From the NCBI RefSeq assembly GCF_019343195.1, contig NZ_RPHB01000008.1, forward strand, positions 62,001-126,000: a stretch of DNA of 64,000 nt, read 5' to 3'. Source of the stretch: Arthrospiribacter ruber (GTDB taxonomy: Bacteria; Bacteroidota; Bacteroidia; Cytophagales; Cyclobacteriaceae). The position numbers and the translations under genes are program-made. Below are positions 54,126 to 63,154 of the stretch, piece by piece (positions within the stretch are counted from its first letter, which is position 1; each line of letters starts with the position of its first letter). Below the pieces are notes generated by a model. It was given only the letters and a program-made list of their open reading frames with translations, was not told the origin of the DNA and did not search any database.

Positions 54126-54857
54126 ATGAATGATACCACAGGCACCAGAATCAATAAATATTTGAGTGAAGTTGGCTTTTGTTCCCGTAGGGAAGCGGAC
54201 AAACTGATAGAAAAAGGCCTGGTAACAATAAATGGTAAAATCCCGGAAATGGGAACCAAAATCCAGGACGGCGACGAAATCAGGGTAAGAGGAAAACTGA
54301 TTTCAGAGCCAGCAGAAGACCATGTCTATATTGCCTTCAACAAACCTGTGGGGATCGTATGCACTACGGACACGAAAGCCGAAAAAAACAATATCATCGA
54401 CTACATCAATCATCCAAAACGAATATTTCATATAGGGAGACTGGACAAACCCAGTGAGGGCCTTATACTTTTGACCAGCGATGGGGATATAGTCAACAAA
54501 ATATTAAGGGCTAAAAACAATCACGAAAAGGAGTATATAGTCACAGTAGATAAGCCAATTACAGCGGATTTTGTCCAGAAAATGAGTAATGGAATCCCTA
54601 TTCTTGGAACGGTAACGGATAAGTGTGAAGTCAAACAAATCAACCGATTCAAATTCAACATCATCCTGACCCAAGGGCTCAATAGGCAAATCAGGCGAAT
54701 GTGCGAATATTTGGGTTATAAGGTCACCAAACTGCAAAGAATCCGGATCATGAATATCCATTTGGACATGCCATTGGGAAGATGGAGAGACCTTACTCCA
54801 AAGGAAATGTCAGAACTGAACCGACTTATCGCTGATAGTTCGAAGACACATGAATGA
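54126..54857 (+). CDS. rluF: 23S rRNA pseudouridine(2604) synthase
   Basis: A 243-residue RsuA-family enzyme. The N-terminal S4 domain is [25 protein letters not shown]. The catalytic Asp is in [18 protein letters not shown], and the C-terminal [26 protein letters not shown] is typical. The [19 protein letters not shown] ending fits RluF more than RluB or RluE, so I use that name. It is convergent with the S24 repressor gene. Confidence 0.9.
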   Translation: MNDTTGTRINKYLSEVGFCSRREADKLIEKGLVTINGKIPEMGTKIQDGDEIRVRGKLISEPAEDHVYIAFNKPVGIVCTTDTKAEKNNIIDYINHPKRIFHIGRLDKPSEGLILLTSDGDIVNKILRAKNNHEKEYIVTVDKPITADFVQKMSNGIPILGTVTDKCEVKQINRFKFNIILTQGLNRQIRRMCEYLGYKVTKLQRIRIMNIHLDMPLGRWRDLTPKEMSELNRLIADSSKTHE

Positions 54858-54896
54858 TTAGATTTTTGGAGTTAAATGAATTCAATACTCATGTAA

Positions 54897-55667
54897 TCAA
54901 CCTTTCATTCTGACTATCTCTGCTTTGATTTCCAATATCATCTGGGAAATATCCTCCAAACTTACAGGCTTGGACTTGTCTTTAGGGTTTGGGAAATCCG
55001 TACTGATAAATGCTTTGGCTTCCCAGATTTCCAGCACATCCTCTGCTTTTACTTCATAGGGTTTGTAATGCTCATTATCGGAGACCAGGTACAATTTCCC
55101 GTTTTCTTCAAGATAATTGAACACCCTTTTGTACACAATGCCTTCAGTTACCGTGACTAGGATATAGGTTTTCCCACTTTGAACCTGAGTCAATTGATCT
55201 ACATAAGCACCGATTACAATCGTCCCAGGAACCAATGGCAACATGCTATCACCACTAAGCTCAAAAGCCCTGTATGTACTGCTTGTGGAAAGGCTGGGTA
55301 GGTGAAACTGCGGTAAGGATTCCATGTATTCCGGATCCGCAAATCCATTGAGATATCCGGCAGAAGCCTTTTGGGGAACCATGGTGATGTTTTCCTTGTC
55401 CTGATCATCTACTGCAATGGTCAGGACTTTGATATTTTTTTGCTGATTAACTTTTCTGCCATGCACCTGAATATCGTGGAATAAAAGCTCATCGAGGCTT
55501 GTGCCGAATGTCTCAGTAATAATTTCCAATGCCGCAAGCTTCGGCTCTGATCTTCCATCTTCATAAGCGGATATCATGCTCCGCTGTACACCTAGCTTTT
55601 CAGCCAGTTCCAATTGTGTCATCCCTTCTTTAGATCTGAGGAATTTCAGGTTTTTAGCTAACAACAT
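54897..55667 (-). CDS. XRE-type repressor with S24 (LexA-like) peptidase domain
   Basis: A 256-residue transcription factor. The N-terminal helix-turn-helix is SKEGMTQLELAEKLGVQRSM with ISAYEDGRSEPKLAALE. The C-terminal S24 domain has the Ser in ELSGDSMLPLVPGTIV and the Lys in EGIVYKRV, the self-cleavage dyad of LexA and phage repressors. It may be inactivated by RecA during DNA damage. Because there are no other phage genes nearby, it looks like a host regulator. A small gene lies 12 bases upstream on the same strand. Confidence 0.92.
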   Translation of the reverse strand: MLLAKNLKFLRSKEGMTQLELAEKLGVQRSMISAYEDGRSEPKLAALEIITETFGTSLDELLFHDIQVHGRKVNQQKNIKVLTIAVDDQDKENITMVPQKASAGYLNGFADPEYMESLPQFHLPSLSTSSTYRAFELSGDSMLPLVPGTIVIGAYVDQLTQVQSGKTYILVTVTEGIVYKRVFNYLEENGKLYLVSDNEHYKPYEVKAEDVLEIWEAKAFISTDFPNPKDKSKPVSLEDISQMILEIKAEIVRMKG

Positions 55668-55679
55668 AAGCCAGACAGG

Positions 55680-55934
55680 TTAAGCTGAAAAAAGATAAAA
55701 ATTATGATCCTCTTTGACCGGATTAGTTAAAGAAATGGGATTGGCAGAAGACAAGGTCTTTCTTCTATACATTCTCTCCTGTATTTCCGCAATGATTTCC
55801 CCCACCGGCTTTGGTTCACTGGTCAACAAATAACCATACATCGGTTTGGTCTCATCTTCGATGAAAAATTTCACCTGACAGTTTCCACTTGGAAGTTCTT
55901 TTTGGGTAATGCTGATGTTTGCTTCTGTTTTCAT
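55680..55934 (-). CDS. Small protein encoded with the S24 repressor, unknown
   Basis: An 84-residue cytosolic protein: ISITQKELPSGNCQVKFFIED, then MYGYLLTSEPKPVGEIIAEIQERMYRRK, and a polar end. No family recognised. It is 12 bases before the repressor gene and in the same direction, so they are very likely co-transcribed. Upstream are two dyads that could be operators. Confidence 0.6.
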   Translation of the reverse strand: MKTEANISITQKELPSGNCQVKFFIEDETKPMYGYLLTSEPKPVGEIIAEIQERMYRRKTLSSANPISLTNPVKEDHNFYLFSA

Positions 55935-55988
55935 GGCTTTGTCTTTTAAAGAATTAACAGTAGCTAATGTAGTAATGTTATTTTAAAT

Positions 55989-56035
55989 AACATATATATG
56001 TTTATAAAATCAACCCTATTATGACATATAATGTC
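55989..56035. promoter_or_regulatory. Two related dyads, candidate operators of the S24 repressor
   Basis: A perfect 14-bp palindrome AACATATATATGTT (55989-56002) and the dyad GACATATAATGTC (56023-56035) share the halves ACAT and ATGT. Their centres are about 33 bases apart, near three helical turns. They lie 55-100 bases upstream of the start of the 84-residue gene that leads the repressor operon. Binding is inferred, not shown. Confidence 0.4.
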
Positions 56036-56091
56036 GCATTTTGTAGGAGAAGCGAGAGATGAGATGCGACAAATTTTCTTGATTCTCATTT

Positions 56092-56217
56092 TTCTTGTCT
56101 CTTGTCTCTTGCTTCTTGTCTCTTGTTTCTTGTCTCTTGCTTCTTGTCTCTTGCTTCTTGTCTCTTGCTTCTTGTCTCTTGCTTCTTGTCTCTTGCTTCT
56201 TGCTTCTTGTCTCTTGT
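56092..56217. repeat. Tandem array of 18 heptamers YTCTTGY
   Basis: Eighteen uninterrupted 7-bp units alternate mainly as TTCTTGT and CTCTTGC, so the higher-order unit is 14 bp. Frames opened by the array (minus strand 55964-56242, plus strand 56031-56287) only mirror the repeat and are not genes. The rest of the gap 55935-56398 holds the dyads and a terminator. Confidence 0.95.
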
Positions 56218-56345
56218 CTCTAAACTTCCTCCTTTCCAACATTTCCCAAAAACTTTGAAACCTTGTGTAGCCTATACACGTCCATAAATTCGTGTTCTTA
56301 TCAGGGACTATTTATAGAACTGCATTTTCTGAACCAACTGTTATA

Positions 56346-56386
56346 AAAAAAGCGCCGTAGATTCCTCCACGGCGCTTTTGCTTTTT
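56346..56386 (-). terminator. Terminator of tex
   Basis: Minus-strand stem AAAAGCGCCGT / ACGGCGCTTTT around GGAGGAATCT followed by T7, just beyond the tex stop codon. Confidence 0.88.
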
Positions 56387-56398
56387 GAATCCAGGTCA

Positions 56399-58654
56399 TT
56401 ACCTGAACTTATTCTGAAGCATGGCGAGTTTGGCCGCCAAATCTCCCTCGGCTTCTTTTTCTTTCCCTCTACTTGAATCTGATCTATCAGACTTTTTGGT
56501 TTTAGGCTTTGCTCCAAAAGGATCTGACTTCATACTTAAGCCTATTCTTTTCCTTGGAATATCTACCTCCATCACAGTCACTTCTACTTTTTGATTGACC
56601 GCGACAATCTCCGATGGATCGGAAATATAACGGTCCGCGAGATGGCTCAAATGTACCAGGCCATCCTGATGTACTCCAATATCTACAAATGCTCCGAATT
56701 TGGTGATGTTGGTTACAATACCGGGCAGCTTCATTCCAACTTTCAGGTCTGACATTTCATTGACACCATCCTGGAAACTGAAAACCTCAAACACCTCTCT
56801 AGGATCACGACCGGGCTTGGAAAGCTCGTCCATGATATCTACAAGAGTAGGCAATCCCACAGTTTCGGAAACATAGTTTTTCAATACCACCTTTGACCTG
56901 AGCTCCTCGGAAGTCATCAGGTCTTTTACCTTCGCACCAAGATCTTTTGCCATTTTCTCCACCAAAGCGTACCGTTCCGGATGCACAGCAGAACTGTCCA
57001 AAGGATTGTTCGCATTCCGGATTCTTAAAAATCCCGCTGCCTGCTCGTAGGCTTTATCCCCCAACCTTGGTACCTTTTTTATTTCCTCTCTGCTCTTAAA
57101 AGGTCCATTCTCATTTCGGAAAGCCACAATATTTTGTGCCAAAACAGGCCCAAGTCCTGAAACATAGGTAAGCAATTGTTTGGAAGCTGTATTCACTTCC
57201 ACACCTACACCGTTGACACAACTCATCACAGTATCGTCAAGAGAGTTTTTCAAAGCAGACTGATCTACATCATGCTGATACTGCCCTACTCCGATTGATT
57301 TGGCATCAATTTTTACCAGTTCTGCCAAAGGATCCATCAACCTTCTGCCTATGGATACAGCACCTCTTACGGTTAGATCCAAGTCAGGAAATTCCTCCCT
57401 TGCCACGTTTGAAGCAGAGTAAATTGATGCTCCGCTCTCGTTGACCATGGTGATAATCACATTTTTGGGAAGCCCAAGGGATTTTACAAATGATTCAGTC
57501 TCCCTACTTGCCGTCCCGTTACCAATGGCTATGGCCTCCACCTGATGTTTCTGTACCAAGTTTCGGATAGTAGCCCCTGCTTCGGCGGTTCTTTTTTGCG
57601 GTTCATTGGGAAAAATAGCATCATAGCTCAGCAGCTGACCCTGAGGTCCGAGGCAAACGGTCTTACATCCGGTCCTGAAACCTGGATCAATGGCCATCAC
57701 TGATTTTTCTCCCAATGGAGCTGCCAGAAGCAATTGCCTGAGGTTTTCAGCAAAAACTTTGATGGCTTCCTCTTCTGCTTTTTTCTTGGTATACAACCTT
57801 ACTTCAGTTTCCATGGAGGGCTTGAGCAGCCTTTTGTAGCAATCTTTAATGGCCAGCTTGACTTGCTCTACTGAAGTATTGGCTTCTCCGGTCAAAATGA
57901 TTTTCTCCACCAAAGCCAAAGCAGACTGCTCATCAGGGCAGGAATCCAATAGGAGAAAAAGCTCCTTTTCCCCTCTTCTCATCGCTAAAACCCTATGTGA
58001 GGGGGCAGTTTTGATCGGCTCTGACCAATCAAAATAATCCTTGTACTTGGCTGCTTCTTCTTCCTTTCCGGGAATTACTTTTGAAACGAACTCCCCTTTT
58101 TCAATGAAGAGCTCTCTCATTTTTTTCCTCACATCCACATTTTCATTGATCCATTCTGCTATGATATCCCTGGCACCTTGCAGAGCTTCCTCTGTGGATT
58201 TGACCTCTTTTTCTTCATCTACATATTTGGAAGCTTCTTCCTCTAGCTGTATTGACTTTTGTTCAAAAATAAGTATAGCCAAAGGTTCAAGTCCCTTTTC
58301 TCTTGCCACAGTTGCTTTGGTCCTTCTTTTTGGTTTGTACGGAAGGTAAAGATCCTCTAAGATGGCCATCGTTTCAGCGGCATTGATCTTTTTTTCCAGC
58401 TCGGGTGTGAGTTTTTCCTGCTCCTGAATCGACTTGAGGATAGCTTCTCTCCTTTTTTCCAAATCTCTTAATTGCTGCACCCTGTCCCTAATACTGGCTA
58501 CCTGCACCTCATCCAGGCTTCCCGTCACTTCTTTCCTATACCTGGAAATAAATGGAACTGTCGCCCCACCGTCCAACAACTCCACTGTATCAGTTACCTG
58601 TTTTACTTTTACGCCAAGTTCCTCGGCTATTTTTACAAAATGATTAATATCCAT
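56399..58654 (-). CDS. tex: Tex-family transcription accessory / RNA-binding protein
   Basis: A 751-residue protein from the ATG at 58654; an upstream in-frame ATG at 58714 would add 20 residues unlike the family. Order: helical N-terminus (VTDTVELLDGGATVPFISRYRKE), YqgF/RuvC-like domain (VMAIDPGFRTGCKTV), helix-hairpin-helix part (GLGPVLAQNIVAFRNENG) and a C-terminal S1 domain (PGIVTNITKFGAFVDIGVH). Tex binds nucleic acid and supports transcription and stress resistance in several bacteria. It is monocistronic here, with its own terminator. Confidence 0.95.
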   Translation of the reverse strand: MDINHFVKIAEELGVKVKQVTDTVELLDGGATVPFISRYRKEVTGSLDEVQVASIRDRVQQLRDLEKRREAILKSIQEQEKLTPELEKKINAAETMAILEDLYLPYKPKRRTKATVAREKGLEPLAILIFEQKSIQLEEEASKYVDEEKEVKSTEEALQGARDIIAEWINENVDVRKKMRELFIEKGEFVSKVIPGKEEEAAKYKDYFDWSEPIKTAPSHRVLAMRRGEKELFLLLDSCPDEQSALALVEKIILTGEANTSVEQVKLAIKDCYKRLLKPSMETEVRLYTKKKAEEEAIKVFAENLRQLLLAAPLGEKSVMAIDPGFRTGCKTVCLGPQGQLLSYDAIFPNEPQKRTAEAGATIRNLVQKHQVEAIAIGNGTASRETESFVKSLGLPKNVIITMVNESGASIYSASNVAREEFPDLDLTVRGAVSIGRRLMDPLAELVKIDAKSIGVGQYQHDVDQSALKNSLDDTVMSCVNGVGVEVNTASKQLLTYVSGLGPVLAQNIVAFRNENGPFKSREEIKKVPRLGDKAYEQAAGFLRIRNANNPLDSSAVHPERYALVEKMAKDLGAKVKDLMTSEELRSKVVLKNYVSETVGLPTLVDIMDELSKPGRDPREVFEVFSFQDGVNEMSDLKVGMKLPGIVTNITKFGAFVDIGVHQDGLVHLSHLADRYISDPSEIVAVNQKVEVTVMEVDIPRKRIGLSMKSDPFGAKPKTKKSDRSDSSRGKEKEAEGDLAAKLAMLQNKFR

Positions 58655-58772
58655 ACGTATTTTATAATTGGGGCGCAAAGTAAGCACTTCCCATTTTCCC
58701 TCAAAAAATTCCAAGTGACATTATGTCCCTATTGCCTTTAAGGGTCTGAGCATCTGAATAATGAGCCTTACT

Positions 58773-58810
58773 TAAAAAAAGCCCGGACAGATTTCACTGA
58801 CCGGGCATTA
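58773..58810 (-). terminator. Terminator after the small membrane protein gene
   Basis: Minus-strand stem GCCCGGTCAG / CTGTCCGGGC (one mismatch) around TGAAAT followed by T7. It lies about 25 bases past the stop of the 83-residue gene. Confidence 0.88.
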
Positions 58811-58834
58811 AGAACTTAGCAATTGAGAACTGAA

Positions 58835-59086
58835 TTAAAAGTCAAAGTCATTGCCAAGACCAGCTAAAAATGCAGCTCCGAAGAAGGCAAAAAACAAAAC
58901 ATAAAGGGCTATAATAACAGCAATCCACAATAAGGTTGCTTTGGCCCAGTTTTGCTTGTTGAGATTAGTGCCTTCACCGAATCCCCATACGAAGAGCATG
59001 ACAAAGCCCACAAGCGGAATCGCGGCAATTAAAACTGTAATGAACCAGTCTTTGACAGTCATTACTGAGGTATTAGTATTTTCCAT
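58835..59086 (-). CDS. Small two-segment membrane protein
   Basis: An 83-residue protein with two membrane segments: WFITVLIAAIPLVGFVMLFVW and ATLLWIAVIIALYVLFFAFFG, joined by GFGEGTNLNKQNWAKA. Proteins of this shape are frequent in Bacteroidota, and the N-x-NWAKA linker is their usual mark. Function unknown. It has its own terminator and is divergent from the thioredoxin gene. Confidence 0.75.
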   Translation of the reverse strand: MENTNTSVMTVKDWFITVLIAAIPLVGFVMLFVWGFGEGTNLNKQNWAKATLLWIAVIIALYVLFFAFFGAAFLAGLGNDFDF

Positions 59087-59264
59087 GGTTGGATGGTTTT
59101 GGTAAAAATGATAAAATTATACTTAGTCAAGATAAGAAGATCAGGTAAAAATTAAAACATAAACGGCAGATTTTGAGAAATATACAACAACCCATAAGAC
59201 CTGTAACCAAAATCACCAAGCATTTATATTTGTATTTATAACTTTGTATGAAGATAAATTTAAA

Positions 59265-59840
59265 ATGGATTGGAAAAAGGAAATTAAGAGTTGGGGCATC
59301 ATATTGGCCGCGTTTGCATTTTTGTATTTTACAGGTCTGATCACACCTGTCATGGGAGGCATTCAATCCCTTTTACTCAGTACGGGACTGATCAAACCAA
59401 AAATTACCTTGGTGGATAAGACAAACAGATCCTTTGATTATACGGGAAGGTTCGTAGACTTGGAGGGAAACCCTGTGGATTTGTCTGATTACAGGGGAAA
59501 AACGGTATTCATCAATCTCTGGGCGACTTGGTGCCCTCCTTGTCGGGCTGAGATGCCGCATATTTCCGAATTATTTAAAAAAGTCAAGGACACGGAAAAC
59601 CTGGAGTTCTTAATGATCGCTTTGGATAAGGAATTGGAAAAGAGCAAGGATTATATAGATAAAAAGGGATTTGCCTTTCCTGTAGTACATGCTTCTTTTG
59701 GACTCAACTCCACCCTTCAAAGCCAGTCCATTCCCACCACCTTGGTCATCAGTCCTTCTGGGGAAATCGTCTTCTATCAGGAAGGAATGAGTAATTTTGA
59801 TACGGAAGAATTCAGGAGTTTTTTGATTAATCAAAAATAA
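59265..59840 (+). CDS. TlpA-family membrane-anchored thiol-disulfide oxidoreductase
   Basis: A 191-residue protein from the ATG at 59265; a TTG at 59244 would add seven residues. The N-terminal segment IILAAFAFLYFTGLITPVMGG anchors it in the membrane with the thioredoxin domain outside. The redox motif is WATWCPPCRAEMPHI, and the cis-Pro loop is in QSQSIPTTLVIS. It probably reduces disulfides of exported proteins such as cytochrome c apoproteins; the partner is not known. Confidence 0.92.
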   Translation: MDWKKEIKSWGIILAAFAFLYFTGLITPVMGGIQSLLLSTGLIKPKITLVDKTNRSFDYTGRFVDLEGNPVDLSDYRGKTVFINLWATWCPPCRAEMPHISELFKKVKDTENLEFLMIALDKELEKSKDYIDKKGFAFPVVHASFGLNSTLQSQSIPTTLVISPSGEIVFYQEGMSNFDTEEFRSFLINQK

Positions 59841-59944
59841 AAACTCTGATTACTAACACTTTAACATTTCAACTGTATTTTTCTTGCCCGACCTGAAACC
59901 TTTCTCGTAGAAATATTAAATTTTAGACGAAAATTTCTATTTCT

Positions 59945-60595
59945 ATGAAAAAACTCCTCTCATTTGTTCTTTTCGGTTTGTTATTCTCTTTTCAAGCATA
60001 CGCCCAAGAAAAACCCCTCTTTGATTACGAAGAAACCAAGCATGAACTTTCACTGGATATTGACCCGATCATCAATGGGAATTATCCAAGTACTTTACTT
60101 TATAGAAGACATTACAAGACTAAAAATGATAAAAATGCAGCTCTTAGATTTGGGCTTAATTTTTCAAGTGATTTTAGAACAATAGGAACAGATTTTACGC
60201 CAATAAATTCAACAGATTTCCAGAATCATTTTTATGCAATTACAATTGGAAAAGAATGGCAACAAAACTTAACAACCAGGATTATCGGGTACTATGGTAT
60301 TGACCTTGGTTTTGCTTATTCAGGTTCTAGATCCAAACCAAATGCAGATGATCCTGCTTTTATCACAACTCAAAAAGGTGATTCTTTTAATTATTCAAGC
60401 ATTGGATTTTTAGGAATGAAATACCACTTTTCCCGTCATTTTTCTGTCTCAGCCGAAACGGGAGTTTCTGCAAGGTTCAGCCATTCTATCTACACTGAAA
60501 AAAGAGGAATTTCCGAAGAAGAAAAAAACAAAACCCAAAATTTTGGACTATCTTTTATTCCATTAAGAGCCATCAGGTTTGCTTTTCATTTTTAA
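59945..60595 (+). CDS. Predicted outer-membrane beta-barrel protein
   Basis: A 216-residue protein with a signal peptide ([18 protein letters not shown] then Q). Alternating polar and nonpolar strands ([49 protein letters not shown]) and the final aromatic residue (FAFHF) suggest a small outer-membrane barrel. No family name can be given. It is separated from the fucosidase gene by about 107 bases. Confidence 0.75.
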   Translation: MKKLLSFVLFGLLFSFQAYAQEKPLFDYEETKHELSLDIDPIINGNYPSTLLYRRHYKTKNDKNAALRFGLNFSSDFRTIGTDFTPINSTDFQNHFYAITIGKEWQQNLTTRIIGYYGIDLGFAYSGSRSKPNADDPAFITTQKGDSFNYSSIGFLGMKYHFSRHFSVSAETGVSARFSHSIYTEKRGISEEEKNKTQNFGLSFIPLRAIRFAFHF

Positions 60596-60702
60596 ATGAA
60601 GCACCAAATTTAGCCTACTGTCATCTTATCCTTGCCCCCAAGTGTCGACTTCTTGCAGATTCGGTAAATATTCAGGAATTTAATTTCCTTAAACCTAAGC
60701 TC

Positions 60703-63039
60703 ATGAAGTCTTCGTTTTTTTTCTTACTCCTATTAGTAACAATCCTTTCTTCTATTTCAACTTCCTATGCCCAAAGCGTACTTTGGTACGAGCAACCTGC
60801 CGACAAATGGGAAGAGGCCTTGCCGCTAGGCAATGGCAGGTTGGGAGCCATGGTTTTTGGGAGAACAGACGTAGAAAGAATACAACTGAACGAAGATTCC
60901 CTTTGGCCTGGCGGACCTAATGACTGGGGCTTGGCAGAAGGAAAGCCTGAAGACTTGGCCTACATCAGAGAACTTTTGGTAAAGGGAGAAAACAAAATAG
61001 CAGACTCATTAATGGTAGCTCTTTTTTCCCGAAAAAGCATCACCCGCTCTCATCAGACCATGGGAGACCTTTGGTTGGAATTGGGGCATCAGGATATCAG
61101 CAATTACCAAAGAAGCCTTGATCTCGACAAAGCGCTGGCTACTGTCACCTATCAATATGAAGGGTATGAGTTTGAACAAATAGCTATTTCTTCTGCCAAA
61201 GATCAAGGAATTATTATCCAGATCACCACTACCCATCCAAAAGGTCTAAATGGCAAGATCAGGCTGGATCGACCAGAAGATGATGGATTTCCTACAGTAA
61301 AAATCAGCACTCCTGTAAATAACATCCTCCAAATGGACGGAGAGGTCACCCAAAGAAAAGGACAGATCGATTCCAAACCTGCCCCAATTCTGCATGGTGT
61401 TCGTTTTCAGACTATAGCTTTGCTGGAAAACGAAGGAGGAAAACTGGAAGGAAAGGGAGATGCCATTTGGATAGAAAATGTAGAAACACTCAGCATCAAA
61501 TTGGTAGCAAACACCTCCTTTTACCATACTGACTTTAGAGGGAAAAATCAAGCTGACCTGATGGCATTGAAGGAGCTAAATTTTGCTGAATTGCAGAAGA
61601 GGCATCAGAAAGACCATCAGGATTTATTCCGAAGGGTAAATTTCCAATTGGGAGAAAAGAGTATTGATACAATCCCTACCGATAGGAGAATTGAAAATAT
61701 AAAAGCCGGAGCTACAGATCTGCATCTTGAAAAGCTGCTTTTTGATTATGGCCGATACCTTTTGATTGGCAGTTCCAGACCAGGCACCCTTCCTGCCAAT
61801 CTTCAGGGAATCTGGAACCAGCATATTGCTGCTCCCTGGAATGCGGATTACCACATGAACATCAATATGCAGATGAATTACTGGCCTGCGGAAGTCACCA
61901 ATTTGAGCGAACTCCATGATCCTTTTTTTGAGTTTACAGATGCTTTGATTCCCAGTGGGCAAAAAACAGCAAAGGAAACTTATGGCATGCGGGGAGCTGC
62001 ATTTGCTCATGGCACAGACCTTTGGAAAATGACTTTCCTTCAAGCAGCACAGGCCTATTGGGGATCATGGTTGGGAGCCGGAGGCTGGATGATGCAACAT
62101 TATTGGGAAAGGTATCTCTTTACCCAAAATGTGGAGTTTTTAAAAGAAAGGTTTATCCCGGTAGCTGAAGAAATCGTGGCGTTCTATGCAGACTGGATAG
62201 TTCCTCACCCTTTGGATGGGAAATTGGCTTCATCCCCCTCCACATCTCCTGAAAACAGTTTTATCAATTCAAATGGAGATCATACTGCAAGTACCATTGG
62301 TGCAGCAATGGATCAACAGATCATAGCTGAGGTTTTTGACAATTACATAAATGCCGCCGAGCTTCTGGGCATTCAGTCAGATTTACTCCAGGAAATCAAA
62401 GAAAAACGCTCCAGACTTAGATCAGGACTTCAGGTAGGCAGCGATGGAAGACTCATGGAATGGGATCAGGATTACAAAGAAACAGAAAAAGGTCACAGGC
62501 ACATGTCACACCTGTATGCTTTTCACCCAGGAAATGCTGTTACCAAAACGCAAACTCCTGAGTTGTTTGATGCTGTACGCAGGACACTGGACTACCGGCT
62601 TGAGCATGGTGGTGCAGGTACTGGCTGGTCCAGGGCCTGGCTGATTAACTTTTCTGCAAGGCTGATGGATGGGGAAATGGCACATGAGCATGTTCGGAAA
62701 CTGATTGAAATTTCTTTATACCCCAATTTGTTTGATGCGCACCCGCCGTTTCAGATTGATGGGAATTTTGGTTATACCGCGGGTATTGCAGAGATGCTTC
62801 TCCAAAGCCATGATGGGTTTATAGAGTTATTGCCGGCATTGCCGCCCATCTGGTCAGAGGGAAAAATTGAAGGCCTGAAAGCAAGGGGAAACTTCAATAT
62901 TGATATAGAATGGTCAAATGGCACTTTAACAAAAGCCAGCATTATTTCTCCCTTAGGAGGAAATGCATTAATTCGGTACAAAGGCAAAGAGATTGAAGTA
63001 GTCCTGGAAAAAAATCAAAGATTTGAATTGAGCTTTTAG
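60703..63039 (+). CDS. Glycoside hydrolase family 95 (alpha-L-fucosidase-type)
   Basis: A 778-residue secreted enzyme; signal peptide [21 protein letters not shown] then Q. The GH95 N-terminal domain starts with [20 protein letters not shown] and [22 protein letters not shown]. The catalytic (alpha/alpha)6 barrel has [37 protein letters not shown] and [18 protein letters not shown]. Family members remove fucose (some galactose) from plant or algal glycans and host sugars by inversion. A sialate O-acetylesterase lies convergently downstream, so both probably serve breakdown of acetylated polysaccharide. Confidence 0.95.
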   Translation: MKSSFFFLLLLVTILSSISTSYAQSVLWYEQPADKWEEALPLGNGRLGAMVFGRTDVERIQLNEDSLWPGGPNDWGLAEGKPEDLAYIRELLVKGENKIADSLMVALFSRKSITRSHQTMGDLWLELGHQDISNYQRSLDLDKALATVTYQYEGYEFEQIAISSAKDQGIIIQITTTHPKGLNGKIRLDRPEDDGFPTVKISTPVNNILQMDGEVTQRKGQIDSKPAPILHGVRFQTIALLENEGGKLEGKGDAIWIENVETLSIKLVANTSFYHTDFRGKNQADLMALKELNFAELQKRHQKDHQDLFRRVNFQLGEKSIDTIPTDRRIENIKAGATDLHLEKLLFDYGRYLLIGSSRPGTLPANLQGIWNQHIAAPWNADYHMNINMQMNYWPAEVTNLSELHDPFFEFTDALIPSGQKTAKETYGMRGAAFAHGTDLWKMTFLQAAQAYWGSWLGAGGWMMQHYWERYLFTQNVEFLKERFIPVAEEIVAFYADWIVPHPLDGKLASSPSTSPENSFINSNGDHTASTIGAAMDQQIIAEVFDNYINAAELLGIQSDLLQEIKEKRSRLRSGLQVGSDGRLMEWDQDYKETEKGHRHMSHLYAFHPGNAVTKTQTPELFDAVRRTLDYRLEHGGAGTGWSRAWLINFSARLMDGEMAHEHVRKLIEISLYPNLFDAHPPFQIDGNFGYTAGIAEMLLQSHDGFIELLPALPPIWSEGKIEGLKARGNFNIDIEWSNGTLTKASIISPLGGNALIRYKGKEIEVVLEKNQRFELSF

Positions 63040-63054
63040 CAAATATATATTTGC

Positions 63055-63096
63055 GCTTGATTTTGAAATGGATTAAGCAAAAAAATCAAGCTTTTC
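63055..63096 (+). terminator. Possible terminator after the GH95 gene
   Basis: Stem GCTTGATTTT / AAAATCAAGC around a 17-base loop followed by TTTTC, just after the GH95 stop. The short T run makes it a moderate candidate. Confidence 0.5.
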
Positions 63097-63154
63097 AAAA
63101 TGCAAGAAATTTTTAAAGCTTGCTTTCATTTTACTCTGCCATTCTACAGCAGTA

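Noticed and set aside
54897-55934. The XRE/S24 repressor taken as a prophage marker
   Set aside because: No integrase, structural phage genes or attachment sites are seen around it; the flanks are housekeeping genes.
56092-56217. Heptamer array considered as a CRISPR array
   Set aside because: Units are 7 bp without spacers, and no cas genes are present.
55964-56242. A 92-residue minus-strand frame and plus-strand frames over the heptamer array
   Set aside because: They only translate the 7-bp repeat, which stays open because the unit lacks stop codons; no coding signal outside it.
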